Shown piece after piece: positions 10,557 to 19,626 of a DNA stretch of 64,000 nucleotides; positions within the stretch are counted from its first letter, which is position 1, and each line of letters starts with the position of its first letter. Source of the stretch: Rhodopseudomonas faecalis (lineage in GTDB: Bacteria; Pseudomonadota; Alphaproteobacteria; Rhizobiales; Xanthobacteraceae); NCBI RefSeq assembly GCF_003217325.1, contig NZ_QJTI01000016.1, positions 1 to 64,000 on the forward strand, in the 5' to 3' direction. Under the pieces are notes generated by a model, which saw only the letters and a list, made by a program, of their open reading frames with translations, had not been told where the DNA came from and searched no databases. The position numbers and the translations under genes were made by a program.

Positions 10557-11444
10557 TCACACCGCCGGCTTGGGCAGGCCGTGAATGGCGCAGGCAGCGC
10601 GCACGGTGTTGACCAACAGGCACGCCACCGTCATCAGCCCGACGCCACCCGGCACCGGGGTGATGGCGCCGGCGACTTCCTTGGCCTCATGGAACGCGAC
10701 GTCGCCAACCAGCTTGTCCTTGCCGCCATCGGGCGAGGGGGTGCGGTTGATGCCGACATCGATCACGGTCGCGCCCGGCTTGATCCAATCGCCCTTGACC
10801 ATTTCCGGCCGGCCGACCGCGGCAAACACCAGATCGGCCTGACGGCACAGCGCCGGCAGATCGCGGCTGCGCGAATGGGCAATGGTCACCGTGGCGTTCT
10901 CGTTGAGCAACAGCTGCACCAGCGGCTTGCCGACCAGATTGGAGCGGCCGATCACGATGGCATTCATGCCCTCAAGCGAATTGTGCACCTGCTTGGCCAT
11001 GATGATGCAGCCGAGCGGCGTGCACGGCGTCAGCGCGAACAGGCCGGAGGCCAGCCGCCCGGCATTGACCGGGTTGAGACCGTCGACATCCTTGGCCGGG
11101 TCGATCGCGTCGATCACCACGGTGGAATCGAGCCCCTTGGGCAGCGGCAATTGCACCAGAATGCCGTGCACCGACGGATCGGCATTGAGCTTCTTGATCA
11201 AGGCCAGCAGCTCGTCCTGCGCGACATCGGCCGGCAGCCGGTGCTCGAACGAGGCCATGCCGGCTTCGTTGGTCTGCTTGTGCTTGGAACGGACATAGAC
11301 TTCCGAGGCGGGATCATTGCCGACCAGCACCACCGCCAGACCGGGGGTAATGCCGTGCTCGGCCTTCAGCCGCTTGACCTCGTCGGCGACGCGGGCCCGC
11401 ACATCGGCTGAAATCACTTTTCCATCAATAATCCGCGCCGTCAT
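10557..11444 (-). CDS. folD: Bifunctional methylene-THF dehydrogenase/cyclohydrolase FolD
   Basis: Interconverts 5,10-methylene-THF and 10-formyl-THF in one-carbon metabolism (NADP-dependent dehydrogenase plus cyclohydrolase). The 295-residue protein has the catalytic Y50-x3-K54 (YVRSK) and the nucleotide-binding segment [11 protein letters not shown] strong AGAGGA precedes the ATG at 11442-11444. It is the last gene of a leftward yggT-DUF167-folD run; the gap to the upstream DUF167 gene is 9 bp. Confidence 0.95.
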   Translation of the reverse strand: MTARIIDGKVISADVRARVADEVKRLKAEHGITPGLAVVLVGNDPASEVYVRSKHKQTNEAGMASFEHRLPADVAQDELLALIKKLNADPSVHGILVQLPLPKGLDSTVVIDAIDPAKDVDGLNPVNAGRLASGLFALTPCTPLGCIIMAKQVHNSLEGMNAIVIGRSNLVGKPLVQLLLNENATVTIAHSRSRDLPALCRQADLVFAAVGRPEMVKGDWIKPGATVIDVGINRTPSPDGGKDKLVGDVAFHEAKEVAGAITPVPGGVGLMTVACLLVNTVRAACAIHGLPKPAV

Positions 11445-11453
11445 ATCGTCCTC

Positions 11454-11777
11454 TTAATCAGTGCTCGGGGTGGCGGTCAGCTTGCGCAGCGCCGCGCCCA
11501 ATTGTTCGGGATTGCCATCGACGGCAACCTGTTTCAGCCGTGAGGTGGCGCCTGACAGCAGCCGCACCGCGCGCTTTGGCACGCCCAGCGCCTTCGCCAG
11601 CAGCTCGGTCACCGCGCGATTGGCCTCGCCGCCCTCGGCGATCGCCCGCACCCGGACTTTGACCACGGTGCGGCCATTGGCCAGCGTTTCCAGCCCATCA
11701 ATATCGTCGCGCCCGCCGCGCGGCGTCACCCGCAACGCCACGCTGATTCCCTGCGGCGAATAGCGCCAAGCTTCCAT
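11454..11777 (-). CDS. DUF167 (YggU) family protein
   Basis: A 107-residue small basic protein with the DUF167 core (VKVRVRAIAEGGEANRAV, about residues 39-56, then a KRAVRLLSGATSRLK stretch). The family has a known fold but no firmly assigned function. It sits between yggT and folD, 9 bp from folD and 21 bp from yggT, and yggT next to a DUF167 gene is a common bacterial pairing. Confidence 0.88.
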   Translation of the reverse strand: MEAWRYSPQGISVALRVTPRGGRDDIDGLETLANGRTVVKVRVRAIAEGGEANRAVTELLAKALGVPKRAVRLLSGATSRLKQVAVDGNPEQLGAALRKLTATPSTD

Positions 11778-11798
11778 GATCGGCTCGGCGCCGGTCGC

Positions 11799-12089
11799 TT
11801 AAAACACTGCCGGATAGATGTAGTAGGAAATGATGCGCTGGATGAACATGATGATCAGGATCACCACGATCGGCGAAATATCCAGGCCGCCGAGATTCGG
11901 CATGATGTTGCGGATCGGCGCCAGCACCGGCTCCGTGATGCGATAGAGGAATTCCGAGACCGAGGCCACGAACTGGTTGCGCGTGTTCACGACGTTGAAC
12001 GCGATCAGCCAGGACAGAATCGCCGAAGCGATCAACAGCCAGATGTAAAGGTCGAGAACGATCTGAACGATGTCGAGAATGGCACGCAT
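11799..12089 (-). CDS. YggT-family membrane protein
   Basis: A 96-residue protein with two hydrophobic segments (about residues 5-30 and 62-90) and the YggT signature around residues 45-60 (RITEPVLAPIRNIMPN). Related proteins affect cell-envelope or osmotic traits, but the mechanism is unknown. It is first in the leftward yggT-DUF167-folD cluster. Confidence 0.88.
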   Translation of the reverse strand: MRAILDIVQIVLDLYIWLLIASAILSWLIAFNVVNTRNQFVASVSEFLYRITEPVLAPIRNIMPNLGGLDISPIVVILIIMFIQRIISYYIYPAVF

Positions 12090-12291
12090 GGCGGGGGATA
12101 ACTCGCGGAGGGGTTTGGCGCAGGGTTTTTGGCTGTCCCGTAGATATCGGTTCGATCCAAGGCAAACAAGGGAACCGCCCGGTTAAAATGAATCAGCAAA
12201 ATCTCATGTCATGCGTCCTTGACTTGGCGCGGAATGCCACTGTAAATGGCGCCGTCTACCGGCCGCTTCGCCCCATCGACGCGGCCATGAC

Positions 12292-12367
<76 letters not shown>

Positions 12368-12576
12368 ACCTCCCTCAAATGGCTGGTTCGGTGTTAGCCG
12401 TCGCGCGTTACTCCCATCCGATATTCCCACCCGATCGCAGACACACATCAATACCGCTTCTGCTTAATCCCGGCTCAACGCATCCGTTTCAGCGCGTCTC
12501 CTTTTTGGTGCCTCCCGTGCCCCTGATTCGAAGCGCGGATTCGATTCGCGCCGTTTCGGTTCGCGTTTGACGGCGC

Positions 12577-13356
12577 TCAGCGCCGCCGCAATTGAAACTT
12601 GGTGACGCCGGCCAGGATGAACCAGCGCGGGAACAGCCGCAGCAGCACCGGCACGATCTTGATGCCGAGCCCCGGCAGCACCGTGCGCTTATTGGCCATC
12701 AGCCCTTCAAACGCCTGGCGCGCCACCTCAGCCGGCGAGACATTGAGGATCGCCGAATCGAAGCCCGGCTCGAAACCGGCGCGATCCTGGAATTCAGTCA
12801 GCACCGGCCCGGGACAGAGCGCGGTGACCCGCACGCCCTGCCCGGCCAGTTCGGCGTGCAGCGCCTCCGTAAACGACAGCACGAACGCCTTGGAGGCGTA
12901 GTACACCGCCATGCCCGGTCCCGGCAGAAAGCCGGCGATCGACGCCACGTTGAGAATACCGCCGCGGTGCTTGACCACGCTGTCGACGAACCGCAGCGTC
13001 AGATCGGTGAGCATGCGGTTGTTGAGATCGACAATGCCGAGCTGGCTGTCACGATCGAGTTCGATAGCCCGGCCAAACAGGCCGTAGCCGGCGTTGTTGA
13101 CCAGATACTCAACCTCGACATTGGCGGCGGCGAGCGCAGCGACCACGGCCTCGGCGGACTTGGGCTGTTGCAGATCGCATGCGATTACCAGCGGCGGTTT
13201 ACCACCGGCGGCCACGATCGCCTGCGCCAGCTCATTGAGGCGATCTTCGCGCCGGGCGACCAGCGCGACACGGTGCTGATTCGCAGCAAATACCCGCGCC
13301 AGCTCCGTCCCGATTCCAGCCGAAGCGCCGGTTATCAACGTCACACGTTCAGTCAC
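12577..13356 (-). CDS. Short-chain dehydrogenase/reductase
   Basis: Classical SDR of 259 residues. It has the cofactor motif TGASAGIG (residues 9-16), the NNAG motif (VNNAGYG) and the catalytic YxxxK (YYASK, about residues 152-156). The arginines after the Rossmann motif suggest an NADP preference. The start is a GTG at 13354-13356. Substrate unknown; the C-terminal hydrophobic stretch KIVPVLLRLFPRWF suggests membrane association. Confidence 0.87.
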   Translation of the reverse strand: MTERVTLITGASAGIGTELARVFAANQHRVALVARREDRLNELAQAIVAAGGKPPLVIACDLQQPKSAEAVVAALAAANVEVEYLVNNAGYGLFGRAIELDRDSQLGIVDLNNRMLTDLTLRFVDSVVKHRGGILNVASIAGFLPGPGMAVYYASKAFVLSFTEALHAELAGQGVRVTALCPGPVLTEFQDRAGFEPGFDSAILNVSPAEVARQAFEGLMANKRTVLPGLGIKIVPVLLRLFPRWFILAGVTKFQLRRR

Positions 13357-13495
13357 GATGCTGGTACTCTTTGCGATGGCGAACGATTGGTGATGCGCAG
13401 ATCACCACAGGCCGAAGGTGCAATGCAAGAGCCGTGCAACGCGCCTGTTTTCCCGTACCGCGCGACGCGCAGAGTTGCAGCCGCGACGCCCGCCG

Positions 13496-13999
13496 TCAGT
13501 TGGCGGCGTCGTCGATCGGTTCGCGTAGAGTACCGCGCTGCAGATCAAACGCCGCGCGCCGCTTCAAATTGATGCGGTCGCGTGCCGATACCGCGAGCAG
13601 GTCGGCGGCACGCCACACCACGTTCTCCTCGAACTCGGTGACGTTACCGTCGGCATAGACCACTTCCCACATCATCTCGATGATGCGCAGCCGGCCTTCC
13701 TCATTGACGGTGCGCATCAGCACGCTGGTGAACTGATAGAGGTCAACCGCATCGCTTTCGGCGCGGGCCGCGAGCGCCATCAGCTTGCTGGCGGCTTCGG
13801 CATCGAGATTGAAGCGATCCTCCAGCAACAGCTGCAATTTGCGGCGCTCGACCGCCGACGGCTCGCCGTCGAGCGAGATCACATGGATCAGCAGCGCGGC
13901 AGCGGCCAGCCGGTAGCCATTGTCGTCCAGCGTCAGTTCCGGCCGCGGCCCAGCGGGGGCAATCACGTCTTCTATAAACTGGCGCAATCTGCTGAGCAT
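13496..13999 (-). CDS. TerB-family (tellurite-resistance-like) protein
   Basis: A 167-residue all-alpha protein of the TerB/COG4103 type, with conserved acidic pairs in LDGEPSAVERRKLQ and VYADGNVTEFEE that resemble metal-binding TerB helices. The ATG at 13997-13999 follows a strong GGAGAAG, so an upstream in-frame start giving 198 residues is less likely. No other ter genes are nearby, so tellurite resistance is not implied. Confidence 0.75.
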   Translation of the reverse strand: MLSRLRQFIEDVIAPAGPRPELTLDDNGYRLAAAALLIHVISLDGEPSAVERRKLQLLLEDRFNLDAEAASKLMALAARAESDAVDLYQFTSVLMRTVNEEGRLRIIEMMWEVVYADGNVTEFEENVVWRAADLLAVSARDRINLKRRAAFDLQRGTLREPIDDAAN

Positions 14000-14181
14000 C
14001 GCGGCTTCTCCGGCATTGATCAGGACAAGGCGACCCCGCCATTGTTCCAGGCATTCTGGCCAACAGTTAAGCAGGCCTATCGCGGCGGACAACTGCGTCG
14101 TCGTCGCAGTCGTGCCAGCGTCAACGTTGTCGGAAAAGTCAGGTTCCCGCCAGCGGACCGGCGGGCTGTCCGCCAGGCGGT

Positions 14182-14403
14182 TTAGCGGCCGTTATCGGCC
14201 AGTACCTTCGCGCAGGTCTTGCTGAGCTTGGCGCGGTTCTGTTGCAGGCAGGCCAGCACCGCCATGTCGCCCTGGTCGAGCACCGCGCGGCAGAACCGCG
14301 AGGCATCGCGGCCGCAGCCGGGATCGGTGCGCTGGGTTTGCTGGGCAAAGGCGGTGGTGGCCGCCAGCAGCAGCGCAGGCGTGAGCAGGAGAGTTCGCAG
14401 CAT
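14182..14403 (-). CDS. Small exported cysteine-rich-repeat protein
   Basis: A 73-residue protein with a clear signal peptide (cleavage after about residue 20, TAFAQ). The mature part has four cysteines spaced as in cysteine-rich GLG1-type repeats (DPGCGRDASRFCRAV...MAVLACLQQNRAKLSKTCAKVL). Probably periplasmic with two disulfides. Function unknown. Confidence 0.7.
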   Translation of the reverse strand: MLRTLLLTPALLLAATTAFAQQTQRTDPGCGRDASRFCRAVLDQGDMAVLACLQQNRAKLSKTCAKVLADNGR

Positions 14404-14493
14404 CGCATCAACCTCGTGTCGGAAGAAGGCCGTTACGCCGCTGGCTCGCGAGCGGCAGGCGTCGATGGTTCAACCAACGGCCGAGCCGGAAAA

Positions 14494-14569
14494 TGGTGCC
14501 GCAAGAGGGATTCGAACCCCCGACCCCATCATTACGAATGATGTGCTCTACCGGCTGAGCTATTGCGGC
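14494..14569 (-). tRNA. tRNA-Thr (anticodon CGT)
   Basis: Reading leftwards: acceptor GCCGCAA/TTGCGGC (perfect), D-arm GCTC/GAGC, anticodon stem CATCA/TGATG, loop TTCGTAA giving anticodon CGT (reads ACG), T-arm GGGGG-TTCGAAT-CCCTC and encoded CCA. 76 nt. Confidence 0.95.
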
Positions 14570-14592
14570 GAATCAAGCAGCGAGCCCGATTG

Positions 14593-16245
14593 CTAAGATC
14601 GTAGCGGCCTGCCGGGCGGTTCCGCCACGGCAGAGCGCATTTGAACGGCCGCTTCATAGCGGGAAAGGTTGCTGTCGTCAAAGTGCTGATCGCGCCCGGC
14701 GGTGGCGATTTGCGGCCCGCCGGCCGCCCCGCCCAGCTCGCGGATGGCATGGCCCAGCACCAGGCCGGCCATGCACAGCATCAGCCCGAGCGCCGGCGGC
14801 GAAAACAGCGCCTCCTCCTGGAACAGGCCGTTGACCAATATGATCAGGATACCGAACGCCGCCATGCCCTGGGCCAGCAGGCCGGAGCGGGCGTACAGCC
14901 GCCAGATGGTCAGCGCCAGCGCCAGGCAGAAGCCGAGCGGCAACAGCGCGGCCGCGCCCATCTGATAGAGCAGCACGCCGACCGCGCTCTCAAAGGCGCC
15001 CTGCACGGCGCCAAGATGCTGGGCCGCCTCCCAGTCGATCGAATTGAAATCGCCGCCAAGATTGCCGCCGATGCCGAGGCCGCGGCCGAACGGCTGCTGC
15101 AGAAAGCCGTTCACGCCGCCCATCAGGCCGATCACGTGATAGTCGCCGATCCGGAGGCCGCTGACGATCACCACCGCGGCGTAGACGGCGAGCCCCATCA
15201 GCGCCAGTGCCAGGGTCAGCACCGGCCCGATCAGCCGGGTGGCCACCAGCGCCGCCAGCACGAACAGCACCATCAGCAGCGCGCCTTTGACGCTGCACAG
15301 GATCAGCAGCGCAAACCCGGCCAGCGCCAGCAGATAGCGGCCGGCCGCGGTCAGAAACAGCACGAAGAAGCCGACGCCATAAGCGAAGCTGATGGCGCTG
15401 ATATTGGGGCCGAAAATGCGCAGCACGGTGGTCAGGCCGAGCGGCTCCAGCAGCGGCGTGTTGAAGAACGACACCCGGAAGCGGTCGAACAGATCGACCA
15501 TCACCGAGCCGGTGGCGCGCATCTGCTTTTCCCAGACCCCGGCTTCCATCGCCTTGAGGCCGTCGAGATACCAATAGGTGCGGCCATTGGTGAGGGTGAG
15601 CCAGGTCTCGCGGAACGCAAACTCAAATAAGCCGCAGCCGATGAACACCACCGCGATCGCCACCAACAGCGGCGTGACACGCAGCCGGTAACGGCTCGCG
15701 GTCCATAGCGCGAGCTGGAACAGCAGGAACGGCAGCACGATGTTGCGCAGATAGATCGCGGCGGCCTTCGGGTCCTGCAGCACGCCGACCATCAGATAGA
15801 AGCCGATCGCGGCCAGCACCACGGTGCTGGCCAGCATCCAGCGCTGCAGCAGCGGGTGACATTGCCGGCGCAGCGCCAGATAGCGCACGAACGCCACCAG
15901 CCACAGCAGCACGCAGCTCAGAAAATTGTAGCCCTTGATGAATTCCAGTTGCGACGGATCGCTGGCGTACAGCGGCGAGCAGATCGACACGAACACGTTC
16001 TGGAACAGCAGCACCACGATCGCGACCACCGGCCCGTAATTCGGCAGCGCGATCGCGATCGACAAGGCAAGCAGCGTCTGCACCGCAAGGCCGAGCAGCG
16101 GGCTGACGGCGTTCAGCGCCGGCCCGAACATGGTCGAGATCAACGCGATCGACAGCGGCAGCACGATCGAGCCGAACCGCGTCGCGGCCGGCACCGGCGC
16201 GGCGGGCGCGTTCGGTCTCGGCTGTGCCATCGCTTCGACAGACAT
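14593..16245 (-). CDS. O-antigen ligase/polymerase-like membrane protein
   Basis: A 550-residue polytopic protein with roughly a dozen hydrophobic helices and a large loop after about residue 230 (FRETWLTLTNGRTYW). This architecture resembles Wzy/WaaL-type O-antigen polymerases or ligases and similar exopolysaccharide proteins. I see no short diagnostic motif. The conserved-looking GLGIGGNLGGDFNSIDWEAA segment near the C-terminal third is typical of such proteins' periplasmic loop. Start chosen at the ATG at 16243-16245; an upstream in-frame start would add 32 residues. The acyltransferase gene just upstream on the same strand supports a surface-polysaccharide role. Confidence 0.6.
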   Translation of the reverse strand: MSVEAMAQPRPNAPAAPVPAATRFGSIVLPLSIALISTMFGPALNAVSPLLGLAVQTLLALSIAIALPNYGPVVAIVVLLFQNVFVSICSPLYASDPSQLEFIKGYNFLSCVLLWLVAFVRYLALRRQCHPLLQRWMLASTVVLAAIGFYLMVGVLQDPKAAAIYLRNIVLPFLLFQLALWTASRYRLRVTPLLVAIAVVFIGCGLFEFAFRETWLTLTNGRTYWYLDGLKAMEAGVWEKQMRATGSVMVDLFDRFRVSFFNTPLLEPLGLTTVLRIFGPNISAISFAYGVGFFVLFLTAAGRYLLALAGFALLILCSVKGALLMVLFVLAALVATRLIGPVLTLALALMGLAVYAAVVIVSGLRIGDYHVIGLMGGVNGFLQQPFGRGLGIGGNLGGDFNSIDWEAAQHLGAVQGAFESAVGVLLYQMGAAALLPLGFCLALALTIWRLYARSGLLAQGMAAFGILIILVNGLFQEEALFSPPALGLMLCMAGLVLGHAIRELGGAAGGPQIATAGRDQHFDDSNLSRYEAAVQMRSAVAEPPGRPLRS

Positions 16246-16407
16246 GGTGCTGCGCCCGGGATCATCGGTGATCGGCGGCTTGGCCGCGATCTGGTTTGAG
16301 GCGTATTGCGACAGCCGCGAAAGCCAATGCCGCGCCTGCACCAGCTAGCGCACAAGTCGCAAGAAACCGTTAACCATCGGACCAGCCCGCCGGCTGGCCG
16401 CGCGCGT

Positions 16408-17487
16408 TCAGGACGCGGTCACCGGACGCTCCGGCGGCTGCAGCCGGGCGCGCAGCTTGAGGAACCTCGCGAACGCCAGATCGCACAGCGCCGGCATCGG
16501 CGTCGGGCCTGCCCAGCACGCCTGCATCGGCACGGCATGGGTCGCGAATTTGTCCTTATAGGCTTCGTCGCCGATGGTGAGGTCGAACACGGTGTCGCCG
16601 CGGGCGATGCATTGCTCGATCACGCTTTCGATGAACAGCAGGCCGATCGAGTAGTTGCGCAGCCGCTCGAAATCGAAGGCGAGCAGCACGAACAGAAACC
16701 GACCGCGATGGCGCAGGCCGAACATCACCGCGCCCGGCGCGCCGATGGCGTCCATCCGGTACATCCAGCAGAAGCCGCTGGCCTGCCCGGCGCGCGCGAC
16801 GTCGAGATAGAACGCGAAATTCGCCGGGTCCTGCAGAGAGTCGTTCGGCCAGCGCTTGGCGCGGAACGCGACCATGGTGTTGAGCGCGGCTTCCATCTCG
16901 GCCGGGTCTTGCAGCGCCGTCAGCATGATCTCGCCCTTTTTGGCGAGCAGCCGGCGCTTCTTGTCGAGGAAATGGCTGAATGCCGGATCGAGCGTGCGGC
17001 TGCGCCATTCGTCAAACGGCGCCGACAGCGCGACTTCATGGGCGTTCACTTCCATGAAAGTGGCGCGGCTGGCGCCAAGACTGTTGACCAGCGCGATCTG
17101 CTCCGGCCGCACCTTGCGGATCCGGGTCAGCGCCCAGCGCGGCAGCGCGCGGTGCAGCTGATTGCGCAGCGCCTCATCGCGCTCCAGCGCGGCGAGCAGC
17201 GTGCGATCGATCACCGGCGCGTTGTAGTCGGACACGCCGAGATCGGCGGCATCATAGAGCGATAACGGCCCGAACCGGCGCCGGATCAGCGGCATCACAA
17301 ACACCAGACGGCCGCGATACCGGCCGAGCAGTGTCACCGCTTCGGCGCCGCGCGCCGGCACCAGCACCTTGTGCAGCCGGTCGAGCCAGATCGGATGCTG
17401 AAACGCGGTCGCGTCAGAATGCGCGAACAGCTCGGCATAATCCTCACTGAGGAAGTCGAACGATTCCTGCTGGCTGATCTCGATCAT
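16408..17487 (-). CDS. CelD/BcsL-type GNAT acyltransferase
   Basis: A 359-residue cytoplasmic protein with the BioF2-like/FemAB-like acetyltransferase fold found in CelD/BcsL proteins of exopolysaccharide and cellulose loci. The C-terminal half shows the typical GLRHRGRFLFVLLAFD and FDLTIGDEAYKDKFAT blocks. The start is the ATG at 17485-17487, with an AGGT upstream. It lies about 160 bp upstream of the O-antigen-type gene on the same strand, which suggests that the pair acts on a surface glycan. Confidence 0.75.
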   Translation of the reverse strand: MIEISQQESFDFLSEDYAELFAHSDATAFQHPIWLDRLHKVLVPARGAEAVTLLGRYRGRLVFVMPLIRRRFGPLSLYDAADLGVSDYNAPVIDRTLLAALERDEALRNQLHRALPRWALTRIRKVRPEQIALVNSLGASRATFMEVNAHEVALSAPFDEWRSRTLDPAFSHFLDKKRRLLAKKGEIMLTALQDPAEMEAALNTMVAFRAKRWPNDSLQDPANFAFYLDVARAGQASGFCWMYRMDAIGAPGAVMFGLRHRGRFLFVLLAFDFERLRNYSIGLLFIESVIEQCIARGDTVFDLTIGDEAYKDKFATHAVPMQACWAGPTPMPALCDLAFARFLKLRARLQPPERPVTAS

Positions 17488-17677
17488 CAATGTGCTACCT
17501 GCTGCGCCGGCCCTGGCTTTGGCGCGGGGTCTGGCGATGCGCCCGTGATGCGGGCGCGGACCGTAACACACGATGTTAACGGTTCAGCTTGTGGCCGACC
17601 CGCAATGCAATTGTTGGTTAAGTGCTGTCAAACACCGGCCCGCGCGCCGGATCGGCGATTGATCCCAACCACTGCGC

Positions 17678-17768
17678 ACGTCTTGGCCGGGCTCGTCCCC
17701 GCCATCCACGCCTTTGTTCTTGCAGCGTTTTGAAGACGTGGATGCCCGCGACAAGCGCGGGCACGACG
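17678..17768. repeat. Family A palindromic intergenic element
   Basis: Full copy in reverse order (GGCCGGG arm first, CCCGCGACAAGCGCGGGC arm last). The outer flank CGGCGATTGATCCCAACCACT is shared with the copy at 28145. Confidence 0.8.
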
Positions 17769-17816
17769 ATCATCGATGGAACCCGAGGCTCAGTCTGGCC
17801 CGGAACCCGTGCACTT

Positions 17817-17877
17817 TCCCTCCCCCCGCGAAGCGGTGGGGAGGGTGGCCGGCCTTTAGGCCGGTCGGGTGGGGGGC
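17817..17877. repeat. Family B palindromic intergenic element
   Basis: CCCTCCCC...GGGGAGGG hairpin followed by GGCCGGCCTTTAGGCCGG and a GTGGGGGG end. With the family A element it fills most of the 410-bp gap between the acyltransferase and hemY. Confidence 0.8.
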
Positions 17878-17897
17878 TTTGCGCCCCCAAGCCCAGC

Positions 17898-19610
17898 CTA
17901 GCCGTCGCGACGCGGCAGGTAACCGCGCCAGCTGCTGCCCTGCGACGGGGTTTTGTTGTCGAAATCGCCGCTGCCGTCGTCGTCGACGCCCGGATCATCG
18001 GGCGCGCGCACGATCGGGATCACCGGCGCGGCGGTTTGGCGGCGGTGAAACAGCGGCAGCGCGCTATCGCTGCTGGCGGCGGCCGGGGCCGCGGAAGCGG
18101 CCGCACTCGCCGTTGAGGTCGGGGTCGACACCGGGCGGGTGTCAGCCGGTTCCATCACCACTTCGACCGCGGCACTGGCGGCCTTGGTCTTGGGCGCGGC
18201 CGGCTTGGGCTTTTCCGGCTCGGCGGCCACCGGCTCGGCGATCACGGTTTCGGCCTCGTCGTCGCTCGGCGGCTCGATCAGGGTTTCGTCGAACAGATCG
18301 CTTTCCAGCACCATGCCGCGGTCGGACGGCAGCTCGGCGAGCGGCGTGGTCCAGACAAAGGCGTCGAGCCGCCCGGTGACCGGCGACACCGGCCGCCAGC
18401 GATCGGACACGCAGCCATCCGCCGTCCAGGCCGGATCGCGCAGCGCACGCACCGCGCGCAAGGTCCAGGCGCGCGCCGCGCGGCTGTCATTGCGATCGGA
18501 ATGTTCGATCTCGGCCATCAGCATGGCGACGCGCTGGGTCGGGGCATCGATATAGGGCGCCAGCGCATTGCGGGCGCGGGTGAACTCAGAGGCGTCGATC
18601 GCGGCGCGGGCGATCGCCAGCGCGCTTTCGATATGGCCGGGCGCCTTGGCCGCCAGCGTTTCGATGCGCGACAGCCGGGCATTGGCGCTGTCGCCGGAGC
18701 GGATATGGGCATAGGCCTCGGCGAGATCGGGATGAGGCTGCGCGCTCCAGGCGGTCTCGATGATCTTGAGGGCGCGGCGCAGCTGATGCGCTTCGCTCAT
18801 ATATTTGGCGGCCAGCACCGCGGCCGGCACCAGCGTCGGCGCCAGCTTGATCGCTTCCAGCGCGCTGTCGCGCGACAGGCTGACATCGGAATCGGCGCAT
18901 TCGATCGCGCGCGCGGTGAGCAGCACGCCGCGCTGCCGGCGATAGGCCTTCTTGTCGATCAGGCCGGACGCCAGATTGTTTTCGAGAATGTCGAGCGCGC
19001 CCGACCAGTCGCTGCGCGCGCAGCGGAAACCGAGCACGGCGTGCGCGGCCCAATGCGAGCCCGGCGACAGGCGCAGCGCTTCTTCGGCAATGGTCAGCGC
19101 GGCATAGGGGTCTTCGGCACGCTGCGCTTCGATGAACAGCCCGCGCAGGCCGAGCGACTTGGTGTCGTCGCGATTGGCCATCGCCAGGAACGCGCGCTTG
19201 GCGCCCTCGCGATCGCCATCGAGCTGCGCCGCCTGCGCCTGCAGCAGCAGCGCCAGCGGATCGTTCGGCGCATGACGGCGCGCGGCATTGGCCTGCGAGC
19301 GCGCCTGCGCGGCATCGCCATGGCCAACGGCCAGCAGCCCCTGGGTGATGGCGCGGCGGGCGCGTTCAAGGCGCCGCTCGCGGCGGCTGTGCCGCAGCCG
19401 GCCCGGCGAGCGCCAAATGCCAGCCAGGATCGCCCAGGTCAGCAGCGCCGCAATCAGGACGCCGCCGACCACCATCGAAAACACGGCCACCGACGCTTCG
19501 GCCTGCCAGCCGTTCCAGGACAGCACGACATTGCCGGGCTGCTCAGCGAGCCATGCGGCACCGGTGGCCGCAACGGCGATCACGACAAGAAACAGGATGA
19601 TACGAAGCAT
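17898..19610 (-). CDS. hemY: HemY N-terminal-domain/TPR membrane protein
   Basis: A 570-residue inner-membrane protein. Two N-terminal transmembrane segments (about residues 2-20 and 43-66) are followed by a periplasmic or cytoplasmic helical TPR-like region to about residue 420 and a low-complexity Pro/Ala/Glu C-terminal tail. This is the HemY family historically named in heme synthesis; it is distinct from protoporphyrinogen oxidase HemY. It is third in a leftward hemD-mic60-hemY cluster, 16 bp after mic60. The ATG at 19608-19610 has an AGGA upstream. Confidence 0.85.
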   Translation of the reverse strand: MLRIILFLVVIAVAATGAAWLAEQPGNVVLSWNGWQAEASVAVFSMVVGGVLIAALLTWAILAGIWRSPGRLRHSRRERRLERARRAITQGLLAVGHGDAAQARSQANAARRHAPNDPLALLLQAQAAQLDGDREGAKRAFLAMANRDDTKSLGLRGLFIEAQRAEDPYAALTIAEEALRLSPGSHWAAHAVLGFRCARSDWSGALDILENNLASGLIDKKAYRRQRGVLLTARAIECADSDVSLSRDSALEAIKLAPTLVPAAVLAAKYMSEAHQLRRALKIIETAWSAQPHPDLAEAYAHIRSGDSANARLSRIETLAAKAPGHIESALAIARAAIDASEFTRARNALAPYIDAPTQRVAMLMAEIEHSDRNDSRAARAWTLRAVRALRDPAWTADGCVSDRWRPVSPVTGRLDAFVWTTPLAELPSDRGMVLESDLFDETLIEPPSDDEAETVIAEPVAAEPEKPKPAAPKTKAASAAVEVVMEPADTRPVSTPTSTASAAASAAPAAASSDSALPLFHRRQTAAPVIPIVRAPDDPGVDDDGSGDFDNKTPSQGSSWRGYLPRRDG

Positions 19611-19626
19611 CGGAATCCTATGGCGA

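Noticed and set aside
13496-13999. Tellurite-resistance operon
   Set aside because: Only a lone TerB-like protein; no terZ, terC, terD or terE genes nearby.
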